Shown here: one piece after another, positions 42,482-50,579 of the stretch | How the letters are laid out: each line of letters begins with the position of its first letter | Numbering within the stretch: position 1 is the first letter of the stretch | Assembly (NCBI GenBank): GCA_946631295.1 | Contig: CAMOZY010000010.1 | Coordinates: 1-51,690 of the forward strand | DNA: 51,690 nucleotides | Source of the DNA: an uncultured Lachnospiraceae bacterium | GTDB lineage: Bacteria; Bacillota; Clostridia; Lachnospirales; Lachnospiraceae | Direction: 5' to 3' | Made by a program: the position numbers and the translations under genes | The notes under the pieces: generated by a model | Database searches by the model: none | The model's input: only the letters and a program-made list of their open reading frames with translations | What the model was told of the DNA's origin: nothing

Positions 42482-43345
42482 TTATTTATCCGCGTCTGAG
42501 ATCTTCTCTTCAAGCTCGAGAAGGAGCTGCATTACCGTCCTGTTCAAAAGAGGATGTCTGTATCCGGGCTCAATCTCTGACAATGGCTTCAGCACGAAAT
42601 ATCTGTTCTGCATATCAATGTGAGGAATCTGAAGTGTTCCGTCACCATAAACAAGATCATCGTAAAAAACTATATCTATATCAAGAGTTCTGGGTCCCCA
42701 GTGTATCTTCCGTTCTCTTCCGTGCTGCTGTTCTATTCCCTGCGTAAAGATGAGAAGATCCTTGGGAGGAAGAAGTGTCGTAACTTCCACAGCACAGTTG
42801 ATGAACTTATCCTGTTCCTTAAATCCGTAGGGATTGGTTTCCATGAGACTCGAAATCTTCACCACATTGGTAGCAGGCTCTGCATCGAGTTCTTCAAGTG
42901 CATCTCTAATATGCTTTTCCCTGTCTTCCATGTTGGAGCCGAGACTTAAGAGTGCTCTGTGGCGGCTCATCTTTCTTACCACGGAAGCATATGCAAGAGG
43001 AAGTCCGATCGGAGCCTGAGGCTTTTTGATCTCAACCTCAACACTGTCTATCAGTGAATACTTCATGAGAAGACTCTTGCTGAGTTCCTCTGCTGCTGTC
43101 TCAAGAAGCTTAAATGTATTATCCGTAAGAAAATCAGTGATGTGATGGCACATATCGCCGTAATCGGTCGTAAGTACCAGTTCATCGAGTGTTGCGGCGG
43201 TGGTTATATTCTGGTATGCGTCAACGCACACATAAAAATCCTGACCGTTTTCGGTCTCCTCCTCAAACACCCCGTGATGCGCAAAAACCTTAAGGTCCCT
43301 GATCCTGATCAGTGAGTAGTCCTTTTCATTTCTCTCCTGTACCAT
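42482..43345 (-). CDS. folBK: Fused dihydroneopterin aldolase and HPPK (FolB-FolK)
   Basis: This is a bifunctional folate enzyme of 287 residues. Residues 1-120 form FolB (IRDLKVFAHHGVFEEE, TTDYGDM, LLETAAEELSKSLL and VEVEIKKPQAPI). Residues from about 128 form FolK (ALLSLGSNMEDREKHI, ETNPYG, INCAVEV, GPRTLDIDIVFYDD and IPHIDMQNRYFVLKPL). FolB gives hydroxymethyl-dihydropterin and FolK adds pyrophosphate from ATP. Such fusions are known in Clostridia. The start at 43345 has GGAGGAG about 9 bases upstream and overlaps the end of folP by 20 bases, so it is the last gene of folE-folP-folBK. Confidence 0.95.
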   Translation of the reverse strand: MVQERNEKDYSLIRIRDLKVFAHHGVFEEETENGQDFYVCVDAYQNITTAATLDELVLTTDYGDMCHHITDFLTDNTFKLLETAAEELSKSLLMKYSLIDSVEVEIKKPQAPIGLPLAYASVVRKMSRHRALLSLGSNMEDREKHIRDALEELDAEPATNVVKISSLMETNPYGFKEQDKFINCAVEVTTLLPPKDLLIFTQGIEQQHGRERKIHWGPRTLDIDIVFYDDLVYGDGTLQIPHIDMQNRYFVLKPLSEIEPGYRHPLLNRTVMQLLLELEEKISDADK

Positions 43346-44138
43346 AACAGATCTCCTCCGTCATGCGAATGGCATCCGCATTCATCCTGACATTGTGAAC
43401 TCTGACAAATCTTGCACCTGCCTGTACAGCCATTACGGATATCGCTGCAGTTGCAGCATCGCATTCGGCAGGCTTATTACCGAGTGTTTTCCATAAAACA
43501 GACTTTCTGCTCGCTCCGACTAAAACCGGATATCCCATATTGGTAAAATCCGAAAGATGCCTGATGATCTCAAGATTCTGTTCGTAGGTCTTGCCAAATC
43601 CTATACCCGGATCAACTATGATCCTGTCCTTGCGGACGCCTGCTCCGAGCGCAATCCTTACTGATTCACCAAGTTCCCTTGCAACGTCCTGTACAAGATC
43701 TCCGTAATAGGTGTCATCACTGTTATGCATGAGCACACACATGGCACCATATTCCGAAACCACCGATGCCATCTGGGGATCCTGTCTGAAGCCCCAGATA
43801 TCATTTATGATATCAGCTCCGGCATCAAGTGCTTTTCTTGCAACAGATGATTTGTAGGTATCAACGGAAATGGGAATATTAAAATACTTTCGAAGTTCCT
43901 TTATAACAGGAACAACTCTGGCTTCTTCCTCTTTAGCATCAACAGGAGTATATCCCGGTCTTGTGGATTCTCCGCCGATATCAATGATATCAACCCCTTC
44001 GGATACCATCTTTTCCGCCTGTCTGAGGGCAGAATCCATATCCGTATAGTTGCCGCCGTCGGAAAAAGAATCCGGAGTCACATTAAGGATTCCCATGATG
44101 TAAGTCTTTTTAGCGTCACCGAAATTAGAAATGTCCAT
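43326..44138 (-). CDS. folP: Dihydropteroate synthase
   Basis: FolP joins the pterin pyrophosphate and p-aminobenzoate and is the sulfonamide target. The protein has 270 residues from ATG 44138, 8 bases behind CGGAG; a GTG two codons earlier overlaps the folE stop and is too close to the ribosome site. Motifs are complete: IMGILNVTPDSFSDGG, IDIGGESTRPG, SVDTYKS, DIINDIWGF, VDPGIGFGK, VGASRKS and RVHNV. It is the middle gene of the folate operon. Confidence 0.96.
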   Translation of the reverse strand: MDISNFGDAKKTYIMGILNVTPDSFSDGGNYTDMDSALRQAEKMVSEGVDIIDIGGESTRPGYTPVDAKEEEARVVPVIKELRKYFNIPISVDTYKSSVARKALDAGADIINDIWGFRQDPQMASVVSEYGAMCVLMHNSDDTYYGDLVQDVARELGESVRIALGAGVRKDRIIVDPGIGFGKTYEQNLEIIRHLSDFTNMGYPVLVGASRKSVLWKTLGNKPAECDAATAAISVMAVQAGARFVRVHNVRMNADAIRMTEEICYGTGEK

Positions 44139-44140
44139 GA

Positions 44141-44704
44141 TCACGACTCCGATGTCATAAGTTTTAAGAATCTGTCACAAAGATCCTGATCATCCTTAAA
44201 AACACCCTTTGCGGAGATGGTCATGGTCCTGCTTCCCGGCTTTTTGACGCCTCTCATGGTCATGCATGTATGCTCTGCTTCAAGCACCACCAGCACTCCT
44301 TTGGGAGAAAGTGCCTCCATAAGCGCATCTGCGATCTGTCCGGTCATGTGTTCCTGTATCTGAAGTCTTCTTGCATAAATCTCTACACATCTTGCAAGCT
44401 TGCTTATACCGACTACTTTTCCGTCAGGGATATATGCAATATGGGCTTTACCGAAAAACGGCAGCATGTGATGTTCGCACATCGAATAAAAGGTTATATC
44501 CTTTTCGATAACGGGCGAATCATCCGAAACGGTGAAGAATGTATTCAGGACATCAGAGGGTTCCTGGGCATAACCGGCCATGATCTCCTCATACATGCGT
44601 CCGATCCTCGAAGGAGTAGCCTGAAGCCCTTCCCTTTCAGGATCTTCACCAATGGCTTCTATGATAAGCTTTGCAGCTTCCTGTATTTTTTTCTGATCGA
44701 TCAT
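44141..44704 (-). CDS. folE: GTP cyclohydrolase I
   Basis: FolE opens GTP to dihydroneopterin triphosphate, the first folate step. The 187 residues show the zinc site in [12 protein letters not shown] and HTCMTMRG, plus the substrate motifs [15 protein letters not shown] and [11 protein letters not shown]. The length is normal and the protein is cytosolic, a decamer in the family. The start at 44704 has only an AAAGAGA site. It is the first gene of folE-folP-folBK; folC and pabA/B/C are not in this window. Confidence 0.96.
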   Translation of the reverse strand: MIDQKKIQEAAKLIIEAIGEDPEREGLQATPSRIGRMYEEIMAGYAQEPSDVLNTFFTVSDDSPVIEKDITFYSMCEHHMLPFFGKAHIAYIPDGKVVGISKLARCVEIYARRLQIQEHMTGQIADALMEALSPKGVLVVLEAEHTCMTMRGVKKPGSRTMTISAKGVFKDDQDLCDRFLKLMTSES

Positions 44705-44755
44705 TTTCTCTTTTTATGCAGATCTAAACAGCGTACTGATCAATGTGAAACAGCG

Positions 44756-45154
44756 TTAGTTAAAATTTGCGTCATCAAGATCACCGACATCACCGGAACC
44801 GATGTCGAGCATATTGACGGTACGTCTCTTGATCCTTGCCTCCTCGGAAGTCTTAAGGAGGTAATCCTTTATCTCCTCAGAATGTTTGATGTGCTGGAGG
44901 ATAAGCTCCTTATCGGTGGTATCACCTGTGTAGCAGGTAATGGTACCAAGACCGACGATTCTCTCCATGAATGACTGTGTAAGCTTAACATCAACGATCT
45001 TATACATATAGCAGTCATTCTGAACAAGCTTGAAGAAACCGCTCTTAACATTGAGCATATCTTCCTTCATGCGATATATGGTGAATGTCCAGGGAAGTCC
45101 CAGGAGCAGCCAGCGCTTTCTCTCTACGTGATCATAATTGTCCGTCTGTTGCAT
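44756..45154 (-). CDS. PH-domain-like protein (bPH2 type)
   Basis: The protein has 132 residues from ATG 45154, 6 bases behind GGAGG; the frame to 45193 lacks such a site. The sequence ERKRWLLLGLPWTFTIYRM...LNVKSGFF...MYKIVDVKLTQSFMERIVGLGTITCYTGD is the pattern of bacterial PH domains of the YdbS/YdbT type, but without membrane helices. The C-terminal part is helical and charged. It probably binds at a membrane or protein surface; no specific role is known. Confidence 0.8.
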   Translation of the reverse strand: MQQTDNYDHVERKRWLLLGLPWTFTIYRMKEDMLNVKSGFFKLVQNDCYMYKIVDVKLTQSFMERIVGLGTITCYTGDTTDKELILQHIKHSEEIKDYLLKTSEEARIKRRTVNMLDIGSGDVGDLDDANFN

Positions 45155-45300
45155 AATATCCCTCCGTTCATAATCAAAATTCAGTTTATTCAACCGACAA
45201 GGTACATTTTATCATCATATGTAACCGTTTTCCATTAATTGGACATAAAATCTTTTAATGCTCTCCAAATAGGAGTAAAATCATTCCCTGGAGGCCAAAA

Positions 45301-46221
45301 ATGATCCATATTATCGAAAATTCATCCTCAGGTTCCGACAAAAAAGGAACTCTTGAGCAGATCATAAAGCCATATCTGTCAAATGCAGGCGAGGAATATA
45401 AGATCTATTTTTCCGAGAAGCCGGGCGATATAGCAAGGATCGCATCCGAGATCACCCAGGCAGATGAAACCGTAAGGATCCTTCTCATGGGTGGGGACGG
45501 TTCTATCAACGAACTTCTGAGCGGCATCAGGGATACCAGAAAAGTCATCCTCAGCATCATCCCGACAGGCTCCGGAAACGATTTTGCACGAAGTGTCGGC
45601 ATTCCCAAGGATGTAAGACTTGCTCTTGATATCGCTGTAAAAAGAGGCCGCACAGGCATTATAGACCTCGGTGAGATAACATACTCAGACGGAAACAGCA
45701 GAAAATTCATTATCAGCTCCGGAATAGGCTTCGATGCTGAAGTCTGTGAAGAAGCGATGCATTCGAAGATCAAGAAAAGCCTGAACAAAGTAAAGCTCGG
45801 AAAACTCTCCTACGGACTCATCGCAGCCAAGCAGATATTCGGTGCATCAAGACCGGACGGATGGTTTACATTAGATGGAGGCGAGCAGATTCCCATTAAA
45901 AAACTGCTCTTTTCCGCATTCATGAATGAGCCCTTCGAAGGCGGAGGATTCAAATTCGGACCAAACGCATCACATCAGGACGGCAAGCTTGATATCTGCG
46001 TGGTCGACAAGGTTCCGGGCTTCATGTTTTTCGTAGTTGTTCCTTTTGCGATGTTCGGAAAGCATTACATGTTTAAAAACATCACGGAATACCGTGCATC
46101 ACGAATCCACATACATCTTGATTCTCCGATGTGGGTTCATACCGACGGCGAAGTAACAAGACAGGCAGATGAAATGGATATACGCGTACTGAGATCCGCC
46201 ATCAACATCACGATGCCGTAA
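45301..46221 (+). CDS. Diacylglycerol/lipid kinase family protein
   Basis: This family phosphorylates diacylglycerol or related lipids (DgkB/YegS type). The 306 residues have the nucleotide-binding GGDGSINELLSGI near 79-91, IPTGSGNDFARSVGIP near 105-120, GIGFDAEVCEEA near 147, and the GPNASHQDGKLDICVV strand near 228. The start at 45301 has CTGGAGG. The last codons of the gene are duplicated just behind the stop (46204-46259). A terminator follows at 46311-46360, before a PAP2 phosphatase-like gene on the same strand. Confidence 0.92.
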   Translation: MIHIIENSSSGSDKKGTLEQIIKPYLSNAGEEYKIYFSEKPGDIARIASEITQADETVRILLMGGDGSINELLSGIRDTRKVILSIIPTGSGNDFARSVGIPKDVRLALDIAVKRGRTGIIDLGEITYSDGNSRKFIISSGIGFDAEVCEEAMHSKIKKSLNKVKLGKLSYGLIAAKQIFGASRPDGWFTLDGGEQIPIKKLLFSAFMNEPFEGGGFKFGPNASHQDGKLDICVVDKVPGFMFFVVVPFAMFGKHYMFKNITEYRASRIHIHLDSPMWVHTDGEVTRQADEMDIRVLRSAINITMP

Positions 46222-46259
46222 AGATATCTCGTACCGCAAAAACATCACGATGCCGTAAA
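46204..46259 (+). repeat. Direct repeat of the lipid-kinase gene's 3' end
   Basis: A 19-base sequence, AACATCACGATGCCGTAAA, occurs at 46204-46222 (last codons and stop) and again exactly at 46241-46259, period 37. It marks a short tandem duplication. Confidence 0.9.
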
Positions 46260-46310
46260 TCCGCACAAAGGGGCCACGTGATATTAAGTAAATTTAAGTA
46301 AAAATACCAT

Positions 46311-46360
46311 TGCACATTCAGACAAATAATCCTATGATGTTCTGAGTGTGCAGTTTTTTT
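46311..46360 (+). terminator. Terminator of the lipid kinase gene
   Basis: A 12-bp stem with G-T pairs (tgcacattcaga/tctgagtgtgca, 46311-46322 with 46341-46352) and an 18-base loop is followed by seven T (46354-46360). Confidence 0.8.
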
Positions 46361-46380
46361 AATTATCGGTTGGCATAAAA

Positions 46381-47094
46381 ATGAACTTCATAAAAAACAC
46401 TTACAATAAGTTAAACGAATTTGTGCATAAGCACAAAGAAGGAGTTCCGTTTCTGATCTATGTGGTATTTTACCTGACATGGTTCTCAATCCTCGAGAAC
46501 AAGGTCGTGGTCCCAAAATACCTGATCCACCTGGAAGCAGATAACCACATTCCCTTCGTTCCCGCATTTATAATCCCTTACGAGATATGGTTCGCATATG
46601 TGCTCGGCACAGTACTGTTCCTGCTCTTTACGGCAAAGGAAGAATATTCAAGGCTCTTTGTTTTCCTGACGACCGGAATGACGCTCTTCCTCATCGTTTC
46701 AACGCTGTGGCCTAACGGACAGGACTTAAGACCTAACCTCATAGGAAGTGAAGGATTCTTCGAAACCTGGGTCGCACACCTCTATAGGACCGATACTCCG
46801 ACAAACATATGGCCAAGCATTCACGTATATAATTCACTCGGTGTCGAGTTTGCCGTAGCAAGAAGTGAAAAGTTCCGCAAACACAAGTGGATAAGGATCT
46901 CAAGCTTCATCCTCTGTATCCTGATAATCCTTTCAACGATGTTCCTCAAGCAGCATTCGGTATTTGATGTCGGAACCGCGATAATCCTTGCAGTCGGAAT
47001 GTACTATCTGATCTACTACCTGGATATTCTCCAGATGATCAAAACAGCCAGGGAAAAGAAACAGGCTGAAAAAAAATATGTAAGAAAGCATTAA
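46381..47094 (+). CDS. PAP2 family membrane phosphatase
   Basis: This 237-residue membrane protein has about six helices and the two diagnostic PAP2 motifs: PSIHVYNSLG near residue 143 (PSGH class) and KQHSVFDVG near 197 (HxxxD class). The first motif, KxxxxxxRP, is not clear, as often in this Clostridia subgroup. Such enzymes act on phosphatidate or undecaprenyl-pyrophosphate. The start ATG at 46381 has no strong ribosome site. A gene for a lipid kinase lies just before it on the same strand, so the pair could act in opposite directions on the same lipid pool; this is inference. A strong terminator follows. Confidence 0.82.
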   Translation: MNFIKNTYNKLNEFVHKHKEGVPFLIYVVFYLTWFSILENKVVVPKYLIHLEADNHIPFVPAFIIPYEIWFAYVLGTVLFLLFTAKEEYSRLFVFLTTGMTLFLIVSTLWPNGQDLRPNLIGSEGFFETWVAHLYRTDTPTNIWPSIHVYNSLGVEFAVARSEKFRKHKWIRISSFILCILIILSTMFLKQHSVFDVGTAIILAVGMYYLIYYLDILQMIKTAREKKQAEKKYVRKH

Positions 47095-47103
47095 ACAAAT
47101 TAA

Positions 47104-47134
47104 GCCCTGCGGCAGAGCCGCAGGGCATTTTTTT
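47104..47134 (+). terminator. Strong terminator of the PAP2 gene
   Basis: A perfect 9-bp stem (gccctgcgg/ccgcagggc, 47104-47112 with 47118-47126) with a 5-base loop is followed by seven T. Confidence 0.95.
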
Positions 47135-47160
47135 GAATACAGGAACCTTTCCCCACTGTT

Positions 47161-47826
47161 TTAAAATTCTTTATTTTGCATGATGCGGATGCTGATCATC
47201 ATCGATATGGAAAGGACTATGATGCAGACTGCATATGCTGCGATCACAAGCACAGAACCGTTGATATTCTGGAATCCTGCAACTATCTTCTCTACATTAA
47301 CAATTCCCGAAGATGAAAGTGATTCTGCGATGGATTTTCCGCCAAGAACGATCAGCATCACTAAACCGAATATGATGAATAAAACCACACGAGCCTTCTC
47401 GGGAGAATATTTAAGTTCGATTGGAAGCATTACTGCAAGGATCAGGAGGAACATGGGAAGCATCAATGCATCTGTCATAATTACTTCACTGGTTGCTACA
47501 TCAGTTTTCTGGATCATGATTGCAATAATCTGAAGTAAGATCGATACCAGCCACATAAAAGTGACACTGAGCATGGAGAATATATATTTTGCTACAGCAT
47601 AATCTCCGGGCTTGTTAGGAAGAGTCATTATGAATGATAGTCCGTTATCGTTGTAATCATATGAAATCGTTGACAGTGCAAGGATCGTAGACACCATGGG
47701 AACATAGCTTACGATAAATGTATGATCCATGGAAAAACTCAGGATCAGTGCTATAAACAGATACAGTACTATGAATCTCTTCTGATTCATTATTATGCGG
47801 AAATCTTTTATCATTAAACCTTTCAT
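47161..47826 (-). CDS. ABC-2 type permease
   Basis: The protein has 221 residues from ATG 47826, 7 bases behind GGAGG; the frame to 47880 overlaps the ATPase gene and is rejected. Six membrane helices are visible and the N-terminus MIKDFRIIMNQKRF is typical of ABC-2 permeases of the YtrC/BcrB type. It forms the transmembrane half of the exporter whose ATPase starts at 48712. Substrate may be a peptide, bacteriocin or antibiotic, as for other GntR-linked ABC-2 systems; this is not shown by the sequence. Confidence 0.85.
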   Translation of the reverse strand: MKGLMIKDFRIIMNQKRFIVLYLFIALILSFSMDHTFIVSYVPMVSTILALSTISYDYNDNGLSFIMTLPNKPGDYAVAKYIFSMLSVTFMWLVSILLQIIAIMIQKTDVATSEVIMTDALMLPMFLLILAVMLPIELKYSPEKARVVLFIIFGLVMLIVLGGKSIAESLSSSGIVNVEKIVAGFQNINGSVLVIAAYAVCIIVLSISMMISIRIMQNKEF

Positions 47827-47857
47827 TTTTATACCTCCATACACACCAAACGGGCCG

Positions 47858-48712
47858 TTAACCTTCCTTCGATGTGTCAAGCATTAAGACGATGATGTCG
47901 TCGATATGTGCGTTTTCAATAACAGTCTTGGGATAATTGTCTATGTAGAACTGCTTTTCAGATGTAAGACATGTTACGGAGAATCTGTCTTTCTGTGAAG
48001 CTACTATATATTTCTTATCCAGTGTTTCAAATTCCTCTGAGCTGACCTTGATAAGTCCATAATTGCCAAGAAGCCTGTCGGTATCTTCGTGAAGAATTAT
48101 CTTGCCGTCATTGATCATATATATATCATCACAAAGTCCTTCAAGATCCGAAGAGATATGTGAGCTGATAATGATCGAACGTGTCGGATCTTCTTCCAGA
48201 TACTTCCTGATAAGTGCGAGAATATCATTTCTTGCAATAACATCGAGACCTGCTGTGGGCTCATCAAGTATGAGAAGTTTTGCCTTATGACTCATTGCAG
48301 TGAGCACTCTGAGCTTTGCTTTCATACCGCTTGAGAAATCCTTGATCTGTTTGTCAAATGGAAGACTCTGTGCAGTACACTTATTTCTGAATTCATCCTC
48401 ATTAAAATCTTCGTAGCTTGCCTTAAGAACCTTTATGACATCCTCGATCGTAAAGATCATGCAGAATCCGGATTCTGAGAGTGCAACACCGATCTGCTGT
48501 TTTTCTTTTGCGGTAAGCTCAACGGGAGCCTTGCCGAAAACTTCGATTTCTCCTGCGGTGGGTTTTACCAGACCGAGTATCGACTTGATCGTGGTGGTCT
48601 TGCCGGCACCGTTTCTTCCGATGAGACCTGTAACGCATCCCTCGGGGATTTCCAGTGAAACATTTAACTTAAAGCCTTTATATTCTTTTTGAAGATTATT
48701 TAACCTTACCAT
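47858..48712 (-). CDS. ABC transporter ATP-binding protein
   Basis: The 284-residue ATPase has Walker A GRNGAGKTTT near 33-42, a signature close to DFSSGMKAKLRVL, Walker B LLILDEPTAGLD and the switch IIISSHISSDLEG. A C-terminal regulatory extension follows after residue 215. The start at 48712 has AGAGG with 7 bases spacing. It lies 18 bases behind the gntR gene, so the operon order is gntR-ATPase-permease. Its family is that of BcrA/YtrB exporters. Confidence 0.93.
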   Translation of the reverse strand: MVRLNNLQKEYKGFKLNVSLEIPEGCVTGLIGRNGAGKTTTIKSILGLVKPTAGEIEVFGKAPVELTAKEKQQIGVALSESGFCMIFTIEDVIKVLKASYEDFNEDEFRNKCTAQSLPFDKQIKDFSSGMKAKLRVLTAMSHKAKLLILDEPTAGLDVIARNDILALIRKYLEEDPTRSIIISSHISSDLEGLCDDIYMINDGKIILHEDTDRLLGNYGLIKVSSEEFETLDKKYIVASQKDRFSVTCLTSEKQFYIDNYPKTVIENAHIDDIIVLMLDTSKEG

Positions 48713-48730
48713 TTGTTTGCCTCTCTATTC

Positions 48731-49105
48731 TTATGAATCCTCCAGCAGGATCTCCAGGATCTCGCGGATTTCATCATCCTCCAGCCCCGCTGAACGCGCT
48801 TTTGAAACTGCCTCTGAAAATTCTTCCTCAACAGCCTTGCGCCTCGCTTCAAGTGCCAGGGGTATATCGGTGGCTGCAACGTAACTTCCTTTTCCATGAA
48901 CCGTTACCGTGAAGCCGTCTTCTTCCAGTTTGTCGTAGGCCTTCTTAACGGTCAGTGCACTGATCTTAAGTTCGCCTGCCAGGTTTCGTACCGAAGGGAG
49001 GGCGTCCCCTTCCTTAAGTCCTCCGCCTATGATCTCCTGTTTGATCTGATCCATGAGCTGCTCGTAAACAGGGACCATTGAAGTATTGTTAATGATTATC
49101 TTCAT
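48731..49105 (-). CDS. GntR family regulator, YtrA subfamily
   Basis: The 124-residue protein has a winged helix at residues 10-75 (VPVYEQLMDQIKQEIIGG, PSVRNLAGELKISALTVKKAY and GKGSYVA) and a short helical tail, as in the YtrA group. Members repress their own ABC-transporter operon and respond to cell-wall stress or antibiotics. The operator is visible inside its own promoter (49155-49188). The start at 49105 has GGAGG. It is the first gene of a three-gene operon. Confidence 0.93.
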   Translation of the reverse strand: MKIIINNTSMVPVYEQLMDQIKQEIIGGGLKEGDALPSVRNLAGELKISALTVKKAYDKLEEDGFTVTVHGKGSYVAATDIPLALEARRKAVEEEFSEAVSKARSAGLEDDEIREILEILLEDS

Positions 49106-49154
49106 TATTTTCCTCCGCGGAACTGATATGCATCTTCAGCTCCTTGCAATAAAC

Positions 49155-49188
49155 ACTATATAACAGTTTATAACTGTTGTCAACTGTT
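49155..49188 (-). promoter_or_regulatory. GntR-ABC operon promoter with operator in the spacer
   Basis: The minus strand shows a perfect TTGACA (49183-49178), a 17-base spacer and TATAGT (49160-49155). An inverted repeat AACAGTT-TAT-AACTGTT (49162-49178) fills the spacer, and a third half-site AACTGTT lies at 49182-49188, ten bases from the second. This is the layout of a YtrA-type autorepressed promoter. Confidence 0.85.
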
Positions 49189-49224
49189 ATACGCTGTTTA
49201 CTTAAATATTTTTTCTGACATGGC

Positions 49225-49274
49225 AAAAAAAGTGCCTGGCACCAATAATTTTTCTTAATGGTGCCAGGCACTTT
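49225..49274 (-). terminator. Repeat-type hairpin terminator behind pepT
   Basis: A perfect 16-bp stem (aaagtgcctggcacca/tggtgccaggcacttt, 49229-49244 with 49259-49274) is followed on the minus strand by a run of seven T. The core GTGCCTGGCACC matches the dispersed repeats at 33550 and 50542, so the terminator is built from that repeat. Confidence 0.85.
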
Positions 49275-49297
49275 AACGATGTAAAGCGGCAGGGATA

Positions 49298-50515
49298 TTA
49301 CTTTTCAGAATACTTTCTGATGATATTACATATAATGTTTACCACTGCATCCATTCCCTCTGCTGTTATATGTTCAAGCGGGCCATGGAATGCATATCCG
49401 GCAGTACCGAGATTCGGGCAGGGAAGTCCGCGGTATGAAAGCTGTGCTCCGTCCGTACCTCCACGGATAGGAACGTCGGAAACATTTCCGCACTCCTCTT
49501 CTATACACTTCTTTGCGGTATCGACAATATGAATGTGAGGCTTTATCTTTTCTATCATGTTGCGGTACTGGTCAGTAATGGTTAGAGTTACCGTTCCAGC
49601 GCCATACTTTTCATTCATATTCTTTTCGATAAGCCTTAATGTTTTCAGCTTTGCATCAAAAAGGTTCGCATCGTGGTCTCGTACGATATATGCTATTTCT
49701 GCATTTTCAACATCTCCGGTTATATCAGTAAGGTGATAGAATCCCTCGCGCTCCTCTGTGTTTGCGGGAGTTTCCGCGGCAGGAAGCATGGATGAAATCT
49801 CACATGCAAGAAGTGCTGCATTTATCATACGATTCTTAGCGCTTCCCGGATGCACGCTTATTCCTTTTATCTTAAACACTGCTTTTGCAGCATTGAAATT
49901 TTCATACTCGATCTCATTTTCTGGACCGCCGTCTATCGTATATGCAAAGTCCGCATCAAATGCTTCAAGATCAAGAAGGCTTGCACCATGTCCTATCTCT
50001 TCATCCGGAGTAAAAGCGATACAGATCTTGCCGTGAGGAGTCTGACCCTTTAATATCTCCTCAGCCATTGTCATGATCACCGCTATTCCCGATTTGTCAT
50101 CAGCACCAAGAAGAGTTGTTCCGTCGGTTGTGATCAGTGTCCTTCCCTTAAGTCCCGGCAAATGAGGGAATTTACCTACGCTCAGAACGATACCGTTTCT
50201 AAGTTCAACGTCTTTCCCGTCATAGTTTTCATGAATGACCGGATGAACATTTTCTCCCGACGCATCAGGTGCTGTGTCAAGATGAGCTATAAAACCGATC
50301 TTAGGTGCATTCTCATAACCTTCGGTAGCAGGTATATGTCCCATGACATATGCATTCTCATCAACAGACGTATCCTCTATTCCCAGTGCTTTCATTTCCT
50401 CTGCAAGAAGATTTGCCAGATCAAACTGTATCTTTGTCGATGGCACAGTCTCCGAATTTTCATCACTCGTCGTATGGATCACCACATACTTTAAAAGTCT
50501 TTCATATGCTCTCAT
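49298..50515 (-). CDS. pepT: Peptidase T (tripeptidase)
   Basis: This zinc aminotripeptidase of the M20 family releases the N-terminal residue from tripeptides. The 405 residues show IGFIAHLDTAPDA near 72-84, TTLLGADDKSGIA near 135-148, FTPDEEIGHGA near 170-180 and TIDGG near 193, giving the expected two-zinc ligands. The dimerisation domain follows, and RGGTDGAQLS near 350. The start at 50515 follows GGAGG. It lies 64 bases behind the nuclease gene at the right edge, with a dispersed repeat in between. Confidence 0.95.
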   Translation of the reverse strand: MRAYERLLKYVVIHTTSDENSETVPSTKIQFDLANLLAEEMKALGIEDTSVDENAYVMGHIPATEGYENAPKIGFIAHLDTAPDASGENVHPVIHENYDGKDVELRNGIVLSVGKFPHLPGLKGRTLITTDGTTLLGADDKSGIAVIMTMAEEILKGQTPHGKICIAFTPDEEIGHGASLLDLEAFDADFAYTIDGGPENEIEYENFNAAKAVFKIKGISVHPGSAKNRMINAALLACEISSMLPAAETPANTEEREGFYHLTDITGDVENAEIAYIVRDHDANLFDAKLKTLRLIEKNMNEKYGAGTVTLTITDQYRNMIEKIKPHIHIVDTAKKCIEEECGNVSDVPIRGGTDGAQLSYRGLPCPNLGTAGYAFHGPLEHITAEGMDAVVNIICNIIRKYSEK

Positions 50516-50541
50516 TTCTTATTTCCTCCATCTTAATTAAT

Positions 50542-50579
50542 GGTGCCAGGTAACATTAATTTTTATTAATGGTGTCATT
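50542..50579. repeat. Copy of the dispersed GGTGCC repeat
   Basis: GGTGCCAGGTAACATTAA (50542-50559) is identical to the core of the repeat at 33579-33598, followed by a partial second copy ATTAATGGTGTCA. It lies immediately behind the stop codon of the minus-strand gene at 50580. Confidence 0.8.

Noticed and set aside
46260-46310. Possible regulatory RNA or promoter between the lipid kinase and PAP2 genes
   Set aside because: Only AT-rich sequence with the imperfect repeat AAGTAAA(A/T) is seen; no consensus promoter or defined structure.
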